DNA from: Pseudotabrizicola sp.
GTDB taxonomy: Bacteria > Pseudomonadota > Alphaproteobacteria > Rhodobacterales > Rhodobacteraceae
DNA: 64,000 nucleotides
Direction: 5' to 3'
Assembly (NCBI RefSeq): GCF_030656345.1
Contig: NZ_JAUSNR010000019.1
Coordinates: 124,001 to 188,000, forward strand
The notes beneath the pieces were generated by a model. The model was not told the DNA's origin. It saw nothing but the letters and a program-made list of their open reading frames with translations, and searched no databases. Within the stretch, counting starts at the first letter, position 1. Each line of letters opens with the position of its first letter. Position numbers and translations under genes: made by a program. Shown in pieces: positions 17,462 to 27,287 of this stretch.

Positions 17462-18129
17462 CCCAGAAACTGACCCCCACCCAGATGGCTTGGCGCGCGG
17501 CGCAAGACATTGCCAACGGTGCCTATGTCAACCTTGGCATCGGTTTCCCCGAGATGGTGGCCAAGTTCCAGCCCCCCGGGCGCGAGGCGATTTTTCACAC
17601 CGAAAACGGCATCCTTGGCTTTGGCGAGGCCCCGGCAGCGGGGGCGGAGGACTGGGATCTGATCAACGCCGGCAAAAAAGCGGTGACGATCAAGCCCGGC
17701 ACAGCGTTTTTCCACCATGCCGACAGCTTTGCCATGGTACGAGGCGGTCATCTGGATGTGGCGATCCTCGGGGCCTATGAGGTGGCAGAAACCGGCGATC
17801 TGGCAAACTGGTCCACTGGCCTGCGCGGGGTGCCTGCGGTGGGGGGCGCGATGGATCTGGTGCATGGGGCCAAGACGGTTGCCGTGATCACCGACCACGT
17901 GACCAAGGATGGCAAACCGAAACTGGTGCAGCGCTGTTCCTTGCCGCTGACCGGGGTTGGGTGTGTCACCCGGATCTATTCCAGTCTGGCCGTGATCGAC
18001 ATTGTCGATGGTCATTTCGTGCTGCGCGAAAAGCTGGCCGCGCTGTCAGTCGAGGACCTGCAGGCGCTGACCGGGGCCACTCTGCACCTTGAAAGTGCGG
18101 TGACCGATCTTGATGTTCCTGCACTGTAA
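17458..18129 (+). CDS. pcaJ: 3-oxoadipate CoA-transferase subunit B
   Basis: 223 residues. Beta-subunit features: YVNLGIGFPEMVAKF, the catalytic glutamate in HTENGILGFGE (about residue 50) and GGHLDVAILGAYEVAETGDLANW. Partner of PcaI in the penultimate step of the beta-ketoadipate pathway. It ends 12 bases before pcaF. Confidence 0.93.
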   Translation: MTQKLTPTQMAWRAAQDIANGAYVNLGIGFPEMVAKFQPPGREAIFHTENGILGFGEAPAAGAEDWDLINAGKKAVTIKPGTAFFHHADSFAMVRGGHLDVAILGAYEVAETGDLANWSTGLRGVPAVGGAMDLVHGAKTVAVITDHVTKDGKPKLVQRCSLPLTGVGCVTRIYSSLAVIDIVDGHFVLREKLAALSVEDLQALTGATLHLESAVTDLDVPAL

Positions 18130-18141
18130 AAGGCTGATGTT

Positions 18142-19341
18142 ATGACCGAAGTGTTCATCTGCGATTATATCCGCACCCCGATTGGCCGCTATGCGGGCAG
18201 CCTTGCCACCGTGCGCCCGGATGATCTGGGCGCGGTGCCCCTGCGCGCATTGATGGCGCGCAATGCGGGCGTGGACTGGGAAGCGGTGGATGACGTGATC
18301 TTCGGCTGCGCCAATCAGGCGGGTGAAGACAACCGCAACGTCGCGCGCATGTCGCTGCTGCTCGCCGGTCTGCCAGTGGGTGTCAGCGGCACCACGATCA
18401 ACCGGCTGTGCGGGTCCGGCATGGATGCGGTGCTGGCGGCGGCGCGGGCCATTGCGGCGGGCGAGTCCGATCTAATGATCGCAGGCGGCGTGGAAAGCAT
18501 GAGCCGCGCGCCGTTTGTGATGCCAAAGGCGGGGTCTGCGTTCAGCCGCGATGCGGCGATTTATGACACCACCATCGGCTGGCGCTTCATCAACCCGGCG
18601 ATGCAGGCCGCCTATGGCACGGACTCGATGCCGCAGACCGGGCAGAACGTGGCCGATGACTATGGCATCAGCCGCGACGCTCAGGATGCGATGGCGCTTG
18701 CCTCGCAAACCAAGGCGGCAGCGGCACAGGAAAACGGGCGGCTGGCGTTGGAGATCACCCCGGTCACCATCCCGCAGCGCAAGGGCGATGCGCTGGTGGT
18801 GGACCGGGACGAACACCCGCGCGCCACCACGCCAGAGGCTTTGGCCAAGCTGAAGCCGCTGTTTGCGGGTGGCTCGGTTACCGCAGGAAATGCCAGCGGC
18901 GTGAACGATGGGGCGGCTGCGCTGATTTTGGCCAATGCCGCGACGGTCGCAAAGTATGGCCTGACGCCGATTGCGCGCGTTCTGGGCGGGGCAACGGCAG
19001 GGGTGCCGCCGCGGGTCATGGGCATCGGCCCTGCCCCGGCCTCGCAGAAACTGCTGGCCCGCCTGAACCTGACCGCCGCCGATCTGGATGTGATCGAGCT
19101 GAACGAGGCGTTTGCCGCCCAAGGTCTTGCCACCCTGCGCGCGCTTGGCATTGCCGACGACGATCCGCGCGTGAACCCGAATGGCGGGGCCATAGCACTT
19201 GGCCATCCGCTGGGCATGTCGGGGGCCCGCATCACCGGAACCGCCGCCCTGCAACTGGCGCAGACCGGCGGGCGGCGCGCACTTGCCACCATGTGCATCG
19301 GTGTGGGTCAGGGCATCGCCATCGCTTTGGAACGAGTCTGA
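18142..19341 (+). CDS. pcaF: 3-oxoadipyl-CoA thiolase
   Basis: 399 residues, typical thiolase length. Catalytic residues visible: nucleophilic Cys in NRLCGSGMDAVL (about residue 90), His in GHPLGMSGARI and the C-terminal Cys in TMCIGVGQGIA. Cleaves 3-oxoadipyl-CoA to succinyl-CoA and acetyl-CoA. The N-terminus (VFICDYIRTPIGRYAGSL) and context with pcaIJ separate it from general acetyl-CoA acetyltransferases. Confidence 0.93.
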   Translation: MTEVFICDYIRTPIGRYAGSLATVRPDDLGAVPLRALMARNAGVDWEAVDDVIFGCANQAGEDNRNVARMSLLLAGLPVGVSGTTINRLCGSGMDAVLAAARAIAAGESDLMIAGGVESMSRAPFVMPKAGSAFSRDAAIYDTTIGWRFINPAMQAAYGTDSMPQTGQNVADDYGISRDAQDAMALASQTKAAAAQENGRLALEITPVTIPQRKGDALVVDRDEHPRATTPEALAKLKPLFAGGSVTAGNASGVNDGAAALILANAATVAKYGLTPIARVLGGATAGVPPRVMGIGPAPASQKLLARLNLTAADLDVIELNEAFAAQGLATLRALGIADDDPRVNPNGGAIALGHPLGMSGARITGTAALQLAQTGGRRALATMCIGVGQGIAIALERV

Positions 19342-19345
19342 ACGC

Positions 19346-20482
19346 TCAGCGTGGGGCTGGATTCAGCGCCTTGTTATAGGGGTGCCAATCCGTGATGTCG
19401 GGATAGTGGAATTTCCGCCACGCCCGCACGCGCGGATTCATCATCCGCCGCCACCATAGCGGGTTCATCGCGATGAAGACCATCAGCGGATAGCCCAGCG
19501 GCAGTTGCGGGGCCTGTTCCGGCGTATAGGTCTGCAGCAGTGGGAAGCGGCGGTCGGGCTTGAAATGGTGGTCTGAATGCCGCTGCAGGTTGATCAGCAG
19601 CCAATTTGACGCGGTGTGCGAGGCGTTCCAGCTGTGATGCGGTTTGACATGTTCATATTTCCCATCCCCCAGATGCCTGCGCGTCAGGCCATAATGCTCG
19701 ACATAATTCACCGCCTCCAGCTGCCAGATCGCGACGGCCGCCTGCCAGACAAACAGCCCAAGCCCCAGCCCGCCCCCAAGTCCAAAGGCGAGGCCAAGCA
19801 TCCCCGCCTGCAACGCGGCATAGCGCCAGAACGGGTTGCTTTGGTGCCACCACGGGAAACCGCGCCGGGCCAGCAGCGCCACCTCGGCCCGCCAGGCGGA
19901 AACCGGGCTCTGGCGCAGAACACGCGGGAAGAAGCGGTGGAACCCTTCGTTGTAGCGGGCCGTCACCGGGTCGCGGCAGGTGCCGACATAGGTATGATGC
20001 ACCCGCAAATGCTCGGACCGGAAATGTGAATACAGCACCGATGCCAACAGGATATCCCCCAGCCAGCGTTCCAGCCGGCTTTTCTGGTGCATCAGCTCGT
20101 GGCTGTAGTTGATCCCGACAGTGCCGGTGATGGTGCCGATACCAAAGAACAGAACCCCGAGTTCAAGGCCGGACTGATGATCCATCGCCGTGACATACCA
20201 GATCGTTCCAAACAGCACGGTCAGCTGGAGCGGAGTCCAGATCAGGGTCAGCAGCCGATACCAGAGCAGCATGTCATCGGGCGTTTCGGGGTCTGCGTTG
20301 CGGTCGTTCAACCCGGTCAGCGCGTCGAGCGTTGAATAGATCAGGATCGAATAGGCGGGCACCAGCGCGGTGAACCACCCCCCCAGCGTGGCCCCGATCA
20401 CGGCCAACGGCACGACGCCAAGCGTCAGCCAGAAAGGCGCGGCCTGGGCAAATCCGGTTTTCTGGCGGGGTCGGTCTGACAT
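19346..20482 (-). CDS. alkB: Alkane 1-monooxygenase (AlkB-type membrane di-iron)
   Basis: About 378 residues from the ATG at 20482 (MSDRPRQK; AGGG 8 bases upstream). A TTG 36 bases earlier is possible but less supported. Several membrane helices and the histidine clusters of the family: HELMH, EHLRVHHTY, NYVEHYGL and LQRHSDHH. Hydroxylates the terminal carbon of n-alkanes with electrons from rubredoxin; no rubredoxin gene is adjacent. Converges with pcaF with only 4 bases between. Confidence 0.93.
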   Translation of the reverse strand: MSDRPRQKTGFAQAAPFWLTLGVVPLAVIGATLGGWFTALVPAYSILIYSTLDALTGLNDRNADPETPDDMLLWYRLLTLIWTPLQLTVLFGTIWYVTAMDHQSGLELGVLFFGIGTITGTVGINYSHELMHQKSRLERWLGDILLASVLYSHFRSEHLRVHHTYVGTCRDPVTARYNEGFHRFFPRVLRQSPVSAWRAEVALLARRGFPWWHQSNPFWRYAALQAGMLGLAFGLGGGLGLGLFVWQAAVAIWQLEAVNYVEHYGLTRRHLGDGKYEHVKPHHSWNASHTASNWLLINLQRHSDHHFKPDRRFPLLQTYTPEQAPQLPLGYPLMVFIAMNPLWWRRMMNPRVRAWRKFHYPDITDWHPYNKALNPAPR

Positions 20483-20531
20483 GAAATGCCCTGTGTTGAA
20501 CGATTTATGATGCGCCAAGGTAAAGGATATC

Positions 20532-21578
20532 TCAACGGGTCACAGTGTCCCGCCACAGATCATAGGCTTTGCGCATCACGGTCGGCAAATCCGCACCACT
20601 GAATTCGTTGCCAGACAGGAAGTGACCATGCGTCACAACCGACCCGACCGGCAATTCAGCCGCGTGCAGGGTCAGATACAGGTGGAAATGAGTGAAGGTG
20701 TGGCGGATCTCGCCGATCTCCTGCCAGTCGGCCAAGGCGGGGGCAGACCCGCCCGCACCATCCCAGCCATCGCCGGGAAAGCCCAGCATGCCACCCAGCA
20801 GCCCCTTGTCCGGGCGGCGCTGCAGCAGCAGCCGTTGCCCCTGCGTCGCCAGCCATAGATTCCCCCGGCGTACCGGCTTTTCAGGCTTCGCCATCTTGCG
20901 GGGAAGCTGCGCCTGAATTCCCTGCTGCCGGGCTTCGCAGGCCTGCATCCAGGGGCAGATCCCGCAAGCCGGGTTGCGGGGGGTGCAGATCGTGGCACCA
21001 AGGTCCATCACCGCCTGCGCATAATCGCCGGGCCGCTGATCCGGCGTCAGCGATGCGGCCAGCGTTGTCAGCTCTGCCTTGGCAACGGGCAGCGGGGTCT
21101 GCACCGCGAACATCCGTGACATCACCCGTTCGACATTGCCATCCACCACAGTCGCCGGCTCATCATAGGCAATCGCGGCCACGGCACTTGCCGTATAGGG
21201 GCCGATGCCGGGCAGGCTCAGCAATCCATCGCGCGAGCCGGGAAACACCCCGCCATGATCGGCGACAACGGCGCGCGCCGCCTTCAACAAATTGCGGGCG
21301 CGGGCGTAATAGCCAAGACCGGCCCATTCGGCCATCACATCGGCGTCCTGCGCGGCGGCAAGATCGGTCACGGCGGGCCAGCGCGCGGTGAAGCGGTGGT
21401 AATAGTCTTTCACCGCTGCGACGGTGGTTTGCTGCAACATCACCTCGGACAGCCAGATCCGGTAGGGATCGGGCAAGATGCCTGCCTTGCGGTCGTGCGG
21501 CGATACCCGCCAGGGCATGACCCGTGCATCACGGTCATACCAGTCCAGCAGAAGGTCGCTCAGGTCAGCGTCACGCAA
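20532..21578 (-). CDS. mutY: A/G-specific adenine glycosylase
   Basis: 348 residues. Helix-hairpin-helix region LLSLPGIGPYTASAVAAIAYDEPATVVDGNVERV with the catalytic Asp. Iron-sulfur cluster cysteines CTPRNPACGICPWMQAC. C-terminal NUDIX-like domain (LLLQRRPDKGLLGGMLGFPG) recognises 8-oxoguanine. Removes adenine mispaired with 8-oxoG. Divergent from the DUF721 gene. Confidence 0.95.
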   Translation of the reverse strand: MRDADLSDLLLDWYDRDARVMPWRVSPHDRKAGILPDPYRIWLSEVMLQQTTVAAVKDYYHRFTARWPAVTDLAAAQDADVMAEWAGLGYYARARNLLKAARAVVADHGGVFPGSRDGLLSLPGIGPYTASAVAAIAYDEPATVVDGNVERVMSRMFAVQTPLPVAKAELTTLAASLTPDQRPGDYAQAVMDLGATICTPRNPACGICPWMQACEARQQGIQAQLPRKMAKPEKPVRRGNLWLATQGQRLLLQRRPDKGLLGGMLGFPGDGWDGAGGSAPALADWQEIGEIRHTFTHFHLYLTLHAAELPVGSVVTHGHFLSGNEFSGADLPTVMRKAYDLWRDTVTR

Positions 21579-21659
21579 TCTTTATATCCTTTGTCCCGTG
21601 TTCCCACTGGCGGTGCGGCCTTGGCAGGATAAGATAGCGGCAGTGTCACAGGATACCAG

Positions 21660-22199
21660 ATGGCCCGCAACGCGACCCCTTATCAGAAACCATCACGCCG
21701 GATGCGCGGGTTTGAACCGGCGTTTGGCCTGATGAAAGACCCTGTCCGCGTGGCAGGGGAATCGCGCGGCTTTGCCATCACCCGGCTTCTGACCCACTGG
21801 CCAGAGGTTGTGGGCGAAGATCTGGCCAAATGCACCCGGCCAGTCAAGGTGGGCTATGGCCGTGATGGCTTTGGCGGCAGCCTGACGCTTTTGACCACAG
21901 GGCCGATGGCACCGATGATTGAAATGCAAAAGGAAATGATCCGCACCAAGGTCAATGCGATCTATGGCTACAACGCGATTTCTCGGGTCTTGCTGACCCA
22001 GACCGCCCCCGTCGGCTTTGCCGAAGGTCAGGCCGAATTTACCCCTGCTCCAAAGGCTGCCCCCGTTGTCGATCCGGCCATCCGGGCCGAAGCCTGCAAA
22101 ACCGCGGCCCCGATCCATGATCCGGGGCTGCGCGCAGCCCTTGAAGCCCTGGCCGAAAACATCCTAAACCGTCGCAAGACGACAGAAGGCGAAAAATGA
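21660..22199 (+). CDS. DUF721 domain protein (DciA-like)
   Basis: 179 residues. The DUF721 region covers residues ~25-110 (ITRLLTHWPEVVGEDLAKCTRPVKV; SLTLLTTGPMAPMIEMQKEMIRTKVNAIYGYNAI), followed by a low-conservation tail. DUF721/DciA proteins are linked to replicative helicase loading in other bacteria; in this subfamily the role is not shown. The stop overlaps the next gene (ATGATG). Confidence 0.85.
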   Translation: MARNATPYQKPSRRMRGFEPAFGLMKDPVRVAGESRGFAITRLLTHWPEVVGEDLAKCTRPVKVGYGRDGFGGSLTLLTTGPMAPMIEMQKEMIRTKVNAIYGYNAISRVLLTQTAPVGFAEGQAEFTPAPKAAPVVDPAIRAEACKTAAPIHDPGLRAALEALAENILNRRKTTEGEK

Positions 22200-22861
22200 T
22201 GTCATTGAAAACCACTCTGGCCGCTTCGGCCCTTATTCTGGCGGGCAGCTTTGGCCTTTGGTCGCTTGTGCCCGCTTCCCCTGCGCAGGCACAGGACACA
22301 GCCCCTGCCGCCGAGGCGCCGGCGATGGAAATCAAGGACATGGCCCTTGGCCCGGTCGACGCGCCGGTGACGCTGATCGAATATGCGTCCTATACCTGCC
22401 CGCATTGCGCAACGTTTCACAAACAGATCTTCAAGCCGCTGAAGACCGACTATATCGACACCGGCAAGGTCCGCTTTGTGTACCGTGAGGTCTATTTCAA
22501 CCAGGACCGGCCAGCATTCTGGGCAGCAATGGTCGCCCGCTGCGGCGGCGAGATGCGGTATTTTGCCATTCAGGACTCGATCTTCGCCCGCCAGCAGGAA
22601 TGGCTGTCGATCAACAATCCTGCCGACATGGTCGAAAGCCTGAAGAAAAGCGGGCTGGTCAACGGGCTGGACAAGACCGCACTTGATGCCTGCATGCAGG
22701 ATGCGACCCTGGCGCAGGGCATGCTCGATCTGTTCAACGAGAACATGGCCGAATATGACATTCAGGGCACGCCGACCCTGATCATCAACGGCACCAAACA
22801 TGCGAACATGTCTTACGCCGATCTGAAAACCATTCTTGACGCAGAGCTCGCGAAGGAATGA
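22196..22861 (+). CDS. DsbA family thiol:disulfide oxidoreductase
   Basis: 221 residues with a signal peptide (cleavage near AQAQ, about residue 33). Thioredoxin-fold active site CPHC in EYASYTCPHCATFHKQ and a cis-proline loop IQGTPTLIINGTK. Periplasmic disulfide introduction, of the Com1/DsbA-like group found in alphaproteobacteria. The stop overlaps the CoA-transferase start (ATGA). Confidence 0.92.
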   Translation: MMSLKTTLAASALILAGSFGLWSLVPASPAQAQDTAPAAEAPAMEIKDMALGPVDAPVTLIEYASYTCPHCATFHKQIFKPLKTDYIDTGKVRFVYREVYFNQDRPAFWAAMVARCGGEMRYFAIQDSIFARQQEWLSINNPADMVESLKKSGLVNGLDKTALDACMQDATLAQGMLDLFNENMAEYDIQGTPTLIINGTKHANMSYADLKTILDAELAKE

Positions 22862-23994
22862 CGGCACCCCTTGCCGGTGTGAAGGTCGTTGAGCTGGCCC
22901 GCATCCTTGCGGGCCCGTGGGCTGGTCAGACATTGGCAGATCTTGGGGCAGACGTGATCAAGGTCGAAGCCCCAGAAGGCGATGATACCCGCCGTTGGGG
23001 CCCCCCGTTCCTTGAGCGGGAGGGCGAACGATCTGCCGCCTATTTCCACGCGACAAACCGGGGCAAACGGTCCGTCACCTGCGATTTCCGCACGCCCGAA
23101 GGGCAAGACATGGTGCGCCGCCTGATCGCGGATGCAGATGTGGTGATCGAGAATTTCAAGGTCGGCGGTCTGGCGAAATACGGGCTGGATTACGCCAGTC
23201 TGCAAAAGGTGAACCCGCGTCTGGTCTATTGTTCCATCACCGGGTTCGGGCAGGACGGGCCCTATGCCTATCGCGCGGGGTACGATTTCATCATTCAGGG
23301 CATGGCCGGGTTGATGAGCGTGACGGGCGCTGCCGATGGTCAGCCGCAAAAGGTCGGCGTGGCAGTCACCGATATCTTTACCGGCATCTATGCCGCAACT
23401 GGTATTCTGGCCGCGCTGCACCAGCGACAGTCTACCGGCCTTGGTCAGCATGTCGACATGGCGCTGCTGGATGTGGCCACCTCGATCATGGCCAATCAGT
23501 CGCTGAACTACCTGACCACGGGCGCGGCACCCACCAGAATGGGCAACGCCCACCCTAATCTTGCGCCCTATGCCGTGTTCGACTGCGCCGATGGCTGGCT
23601 TATTCTGGCAACCGGAAATGACGGCCAGTACCAACGCCTGTGCAAGATCCTCGGGCTGGAAGATATGGCCACCGCGCCGGCCTTCCTGACCAACGCCGAC
23701 CGGGTTCAGAACCGCGCCGATCTGACCGACCGGCTGACAGCAGCCACGCGCACATGGACCAAGACCGACCTTTTGGCCGCCTGCGAGGCCGCGGGGGTGC
23801 CCGCCGGGCCGATCAATGATCTGGCGGAGGTGTTTGCCGATCCGCAGGTCGTGGCGCGTGGCCTGCAGATCGCGCCGGGCGGCATGCCGGGCGTGCGCTC
23901 ACCGTTCCGGTTTTCGGGTGCCGAGCTGGCACTGGATCGCCCTGCCCCGACCTTGGGTGAACATCAGGCCGAGATTATCCGAACCCACCGCTGA
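22858..23994 (+). CDS. CaiB/BaiF (class III) CoA-transferase
   Basis: 378 residues. N-terminal PLAGVKVVELARILAGPWAGQTLADLGADVIKVE, then GYDFIIQGMAGLMSVTG. The catalytic aspartate is in GQHVDMALLDVATSIMANQ (about residue 198). Moves CoA between carboxylic acids; the substrate cannot be read from sequence. It overlaps the DsbA-like gene and converges on lpxK. Confidence 0.9.
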   Translation: MTAPLAGVKVVELARILAGPWAGQTLADLGADVIKVEAPEGDDTRRWGPPFLEREGERSAAYFHATNRGKRSVTCDFRTPEGQDMVRRLIADADVVIENFKVGGLAKYGLDYASLQKVNPRLVYCSITGFGQDGPYAYRAGYDFIIQGMAGLMSVTGAADGQPQKVGVAVTDIFTGIYAATGILAALHQRQSTGLGQHVDMALLDVATSIMANQSLNYLTTGAAPTRMGNAHPNLAPYAVFDCADGWLILATGNDGQYQRLCKILGLEDMATAPAFLTNADRVQNRADLTDRLTAATRTWTKTDLLAACEAAGVPAGPINDLAEVFADPQVVARGLQIAPGGMPGVRSPFRFSGAELALDRPAPTLGEHQAEIIRTHR

Positions 23995-23997
23995 CCG

Positions 23998-24975
23998 CTA
24001 TGACAGTGCCCCGATAGCCCTGTCCAGCGCCGACCAATCCGCCACCTCCAGCCGGACCACAAAGCTCAGAACCCTTGGCCGGAACGCTGCGGGCAAGCGC
24101 ACCTGATCCTTTTCTGTGGTCACCAGTTGGGCGCCCAGAGCACCCGCCTCGGCCTCAAGTCTGCGCAGCAGGGTGTCAGACAGGGTCTGGTGATCATCAA
24201 GCGACACCGCGCGCACGATGTCTGCCCCTTCCCCCCGCAAGGTGGCAAAAAACTTCTCCGGGTGGCCGATGCCCGCAAAGGCCAGCACCCGCTGGCCCTG
24301 CCAGTCCATGCCCATGGACAGCGGTTTCAGCACGCCCTGCAGGTGCGGCAGGGTTACGTGCCTGCCCCAATCCCGAACAAACTGCGCTTGCGCCTCCGGC
24401 CCTCCGATCGACAGCAGAAAATCCGCCCGGGCCAGACCTGCCGCCACCGGCTCGCGCAGCGGCCCTGCGGGCAGGCACAACCCGTTGCCGAACCCACGCG
24501 CCGCATCCACGACCACAATCGACAGATCCTTATGGACCGAAGGGTTCTGAAACCCATCATCCATCAGGATGATCCTGGCACCCGCCGCCTCTGCCGCGCG
24601 AACGCCTGCGGCACGGTCCCGTGCCACCCAGGTCGGCGCAAAGGCCGCCAGCAGCAAGGGCTCATCCCCGACCTGCGCGGCGGTATGGCGCTGCGGGTCC
24701 ACCAGAACCGGCCCGGAAAGCGACCCGCCATAGCCGCGCGAGACCACCTGCGCGCCTTGCACACGGGCCAGAAGCGCAATGGCTGTCGGCGTCTTGCCTG
24801 TGCCGCCCACGTTCAGGTTGCCGATGCAGATCACTGGCACCGCCGCCTTGTATCCCGGCTTTGCCACACGCCGTGCCGTCACCGCGCCGTAGATCATTCC
24901 CAACGGCTGCAACAGACGCGCCGTCAGTCCCGGGGCGTCAACAGGGGTCTGCCAGAACGCGGGCGGTCGCATCAT
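23998..24975 (-). CDS. lpxK: Tetraacyldisaccharide 4'-kinase
   Basis: 325 residues from ATG 24975, which overlaps the kdtA stop (ATGA); a longer frame upstream is antisense noise from kdtA. Walker A in [20 protein letters not shown], then [12 protein letters not shown] and [22 protein letters not shown]. Phosphorylates the 4' position of the lipid A precursor at the inner membrane. Confidence 0.94.
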   Translation of the reverse strand: MMRPPAFWQTPVDAPGLTARLLQPLGMIYGAVTARRVAKPGYKAAVPVICIGNLNVGGTGKTPTAIALLARVQGAQVVSRGYGGSLSGPVLVDPQRHTAAQVGDEPLLLAAFAPTWVARDRAAGVRAAEAAGARIILMDDGFQNPSVHKDLSIVVVDAARGFGNGLCLPAGPLREPVAAGLARADFLLSIGGPEAQAQFVRDWGRHVTLPHLQGVLKPLSMGMDWQGQRVLAFAGIGHPEKFFATLRGEGADIVRAVSLDDHQTLSDTLLRRLEAEAGALGAQLVTTEKDQVRLPAAFRPRVLSFVVRLEVADWSALDRAIGALS

Positions 24976-26168
24976 GTGCCGCCTTTGGTGATCTTGCGCA
25001 CCATTCCGACCGTGGCCTCGGTTACCTCTGCCCCGTCTGACGCCACCATCCATGCCGACTGGGCCAGCCGCGCCGCCCGGTCCGGCGACAGCAGGTCCGA
25101 CAACGCCTCGCCCAGATCGACCGCACTTCCGACCGCACGCGCCGCGCGCGCGGCCCCCAGCCTGCCAAAGGTCGCACCAAACGGGCCAGGACGCGGGCCG
25201 TACAGAATGGCAGACCCAAGCGCCGCCGGTTCCATCGGGTTGCGCACACAGCCCTGCCCGGCAAGACTGCCGCCCATGAAGGTGATCGGTGCCAGCCGGT
25301 ACCACAATCCAAGCTCTGCCATACCGTCGGCCACGAACACCTCCACCTCCGGATCGGGTTCCTGATCTTCGGCGCGTTCGGCGACGACCCAACCCTCGTC
25401 GTCCGCCAGCCGGCGTGCCAGCGGCTCTGCCCGCGCCGGGTCCTGCGGGGCGATGATCAGCAGCAATCTATGGGCAAGGCTTTGTGCCGCACGATGCGCC
25501 AGAATGACCGCCGATTCCTCAGCCTCGGGCAGGCCAACCGCCAGCCACACCGGGCGTGTCGCCAGCAGTTTTGCCAGCGCTGCGCGTTCCGCCTCCAGAC
25601 AGGGCAAGGCCGCGCTGCATTCTTCCATCCGTCCGGTGGCCGCCACCGCAGACAATGCCGCCCCGCCCTTGCGGAACGCCCGCGCTGCCACCTCATCAAT
25701 CGCCATGATGTGCGAAAACCCCTGCAGCGCCGAACGCATCAGCCCCGGATACCAACCGTCGCGGTCCTTCAGCACATAGGGCGCGCGGCCGTCGACCATC
25801 AGCAGCGGCAGGCCACGCTCTGACGCTTCGTGCAGCAGCGCCGGGCGCAATTCGCCGTCGCAGAAAATCGCAATCTCCGGTCGCCAGTGATCCAGAAAGG
25901 CGCGCGCATCTCCGGGCCGGTCTTCTGGCGGCGGCAGCCTGATCAGCCCGGGGCGCAAAGGCACCGGATCGACACAGGTGAGCAGAACCGTCACCCCGTC
26001 TTCCTCGATCAGCCGCGCGGCCAGTTCCAGCACCCCCCGCGCCGCCTCGGCGGTCGGGGAGTGCATCCAGATCAGCCTTCCGGCCAGTCGCTCTGGCCAG
26101 ACATGACCCCCCGACGGGTCACGCCGGGGACGCATGTTGTAAAGCGTCAGGCCAAGAGAATGCACCAT
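24972..26168 (-). CDS. kdtA: 3-deoxy-D-manno-octulosonic acid (Kdo) transferase
   Basis: About 398 residues from ATG 26168 ([15 protein letters not shown]), the family-like start; a longer open frame extends to 26318 but overlaps the DUF4170 gene. Domain features: [21 protein letters not shown], and the GT30 C-terminal part [40 protein letters not shown]. Adds Kdo to lipid A. No clear ribosome binding site, so translation may depend on the upstream gene 13 bases away. Confidence 0.92.
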   Translation of the reverse strand: MVHSLGLTLYNMRPRRDPSGGHVWPERLAGRLIWMHSPTAEAARGVLELAARLIEEDGVTVLLTCVDPVPLRPGLIRLPPPEDRPGDARAFLDHWRPEIAIFCDGELRPALLHEASERGLPLLMVDGRAPYVLKDRDGWYPGLMRSALQGFSHIMAIDEVAARAFRKGGAALSAVAATGRMEECSAALPCLEAERAALAKLLATRPVWLAVGLPEAEESAVILAHRAAQSLAHRLLLIIAPQDPARAEPLARRLADDEGWVVAERAEDQEPDPEVEVFVADGMAELGLWYRLAPITFMGGSLAGQGCVRNPMEPAALGSAILYGPRPGPFGATFGRLGAARAARAVGSAVDLGEALSDLLSPDRAARLAQSAWMVASDGAEVTEATVGMVRKITKGGT

Positions 26169-26181
26169 GTTTACAGTCGGA

Positions 26182-26424
26182 TTACCGAAGCTCTTCGGTG
26201 ACGGATCCCATCTGCTCTTCATCGCGAAGACGATGAATATGCGCGATGAAATAGCGCATATGGGCGTTGTCGACCGTGCGCTGCGCCTCGGCCTTCCAGG
26301 CTTTGTGGGCCGAGGCATAGTCGGGAAACATCCCCACGATGTGGATATCGTTCACATCGGCAAAGGTGGTTTTTGAGGGGTCAACAAGTTCCCCCCCGAA
26401 CACAAGGTGTAACCGCTGGGTCAT
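26182..26424 (-). CDS. DUF4170 domain-containing protein
   Basis: 80 residues, starting MTQRLHLVFGGELVDPSKTTFADVNDIHIVGMFPDYASAHKAWKAEAQRTVDNAHMRYFIAHIHRL. This small alphaproteobacterial family is regularly found just before kdtA, as here. Function unknown; no membrane segment or signal peptide. Confidence 0.85.
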   Translation of the reverse strand: MTQRLHLVFGGELVDPSKTTFADVNDIHIVGMFPDYASAHKAWKAEAQRTVDNAHMRYFIAHIHRLRDEEQMGSVTEELR

Positions 26425-26593
26425 TCATCTGCTCCGTCATCTCTGGATCGCCCCCCGGTCGCCAAGGGTAAGCAGGCCAATGCCAAGATCAAGCCTGCAT
26501 CTGAGGCAAGCTGTTTTCGAATTTGAAAGATTCGCTTCGTAGGGTCTGCATAAGCACCAGAATGGTGTGTGTAAATCAGGCGGGTAGACTCTT

Positions 26594-27280
26594 ATGCGGC
26601 AGAACGCGGTTGTTGTGATTGGCTCTGCGCTTGCGTGGCTTGCCGGTCTGCCACAGGTTGACCGGCCGTTCGCCTTTGCGCTTGCGTCGCAGGGGGTGGC
26701 GAACCTGTGCGACAGTGCCGCAACCAAAGCGGCAAGGGCAAGCGGCGTTCCGGTCCGGGTACTGATGGCCATCGCGCGCGTGGAATCGGGCCGGTCTGTT
26801 GGCGGTGTGCTGTCCCCATGGCCATGGGCGGTCAATCAGGCCGGGGCGGGATCGTACTTTGACACCGCGACAGAGGCGATGAACCATGTCTCCGCCGCAA
26901 TGGCGCAGGGTCAGGCCAACATTGACGTCGGTTGCTTTCAGATCAACGTCCACTGGCACGGGGCGGAATTCAGGTCTTTGCAGGACATGTTCGACCCGGA
27001 GGAAAACGCACTTTACGCCGCGCGCTTCCTGCTGCAGCTTTTTGATGAATTCGGCACGTGGGAAGGGGCGGTCGGGGCCTACCATTCCCGCCATTCGGAT
27101 GCGGCCAGCGGCTATCTGGCCAAGGTGGCGGCGGTGATGTCCGATCCGCAACGCCCCGAACTGGTGCACACAGCGGAACGCGACAACCGCTATCCGCTGC
27201 TGCGGGCGGGGCAGCCCGGCAGCTATGGGTCTCTGGTCAGCACCTCGTCTGAACATTCCGCCCTTCCCTTGCTGCGGTGA
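26594..27280 (+). CDS. sltF: Lytic transglycosylase, flagellar SltF-like
   Basis: 228 residues with an N-terminal signal peptide (about 1-29). SLT fold: catalytic Glu in VLMAIARVESGRS (about residue 60), DVGCFQINVHWHG and AARFLLQLFDEFGTWEGAVGAYHS. Lies 7 bases before flhA in the flagellar block. The FlgJ at 41234 has no muramidase domain, so this enzyme likely opens the cell wall for the rod, as described for SltF in Rhodobacter sphaeroides. Gene name assigned by context. Confidence 0.82.
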   Translation: MRQNAVVVIGSALAWLAGLPQVDRPFAFALASQGVANLCDSAATKAARASGVPVRVLMAIARVESGRSVGGVLSPWPWAVNQAGAGSYFDTATEAMNHVSAAMAQGQANIDVGCFQINVHWHGAEFRSLQDMFDPEENALYAARFLLQLFDEFGTWEGAVGAYHSRHSDAASGYLAKVAAVMSDPQRPELVHTAERDNRYPLLRAGQPGSYGSLVSTSSEHSALPLLR

Positions 27281-27287
27281 TCCCGGA

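Noticed and set aside
24976..25392. N-terminal extension of lpxK of about 139 codons
   Set aside because: It is antisense-frame noise over kdtA; the ATG at 24975 overlapping the kdtA stop matches the family start.
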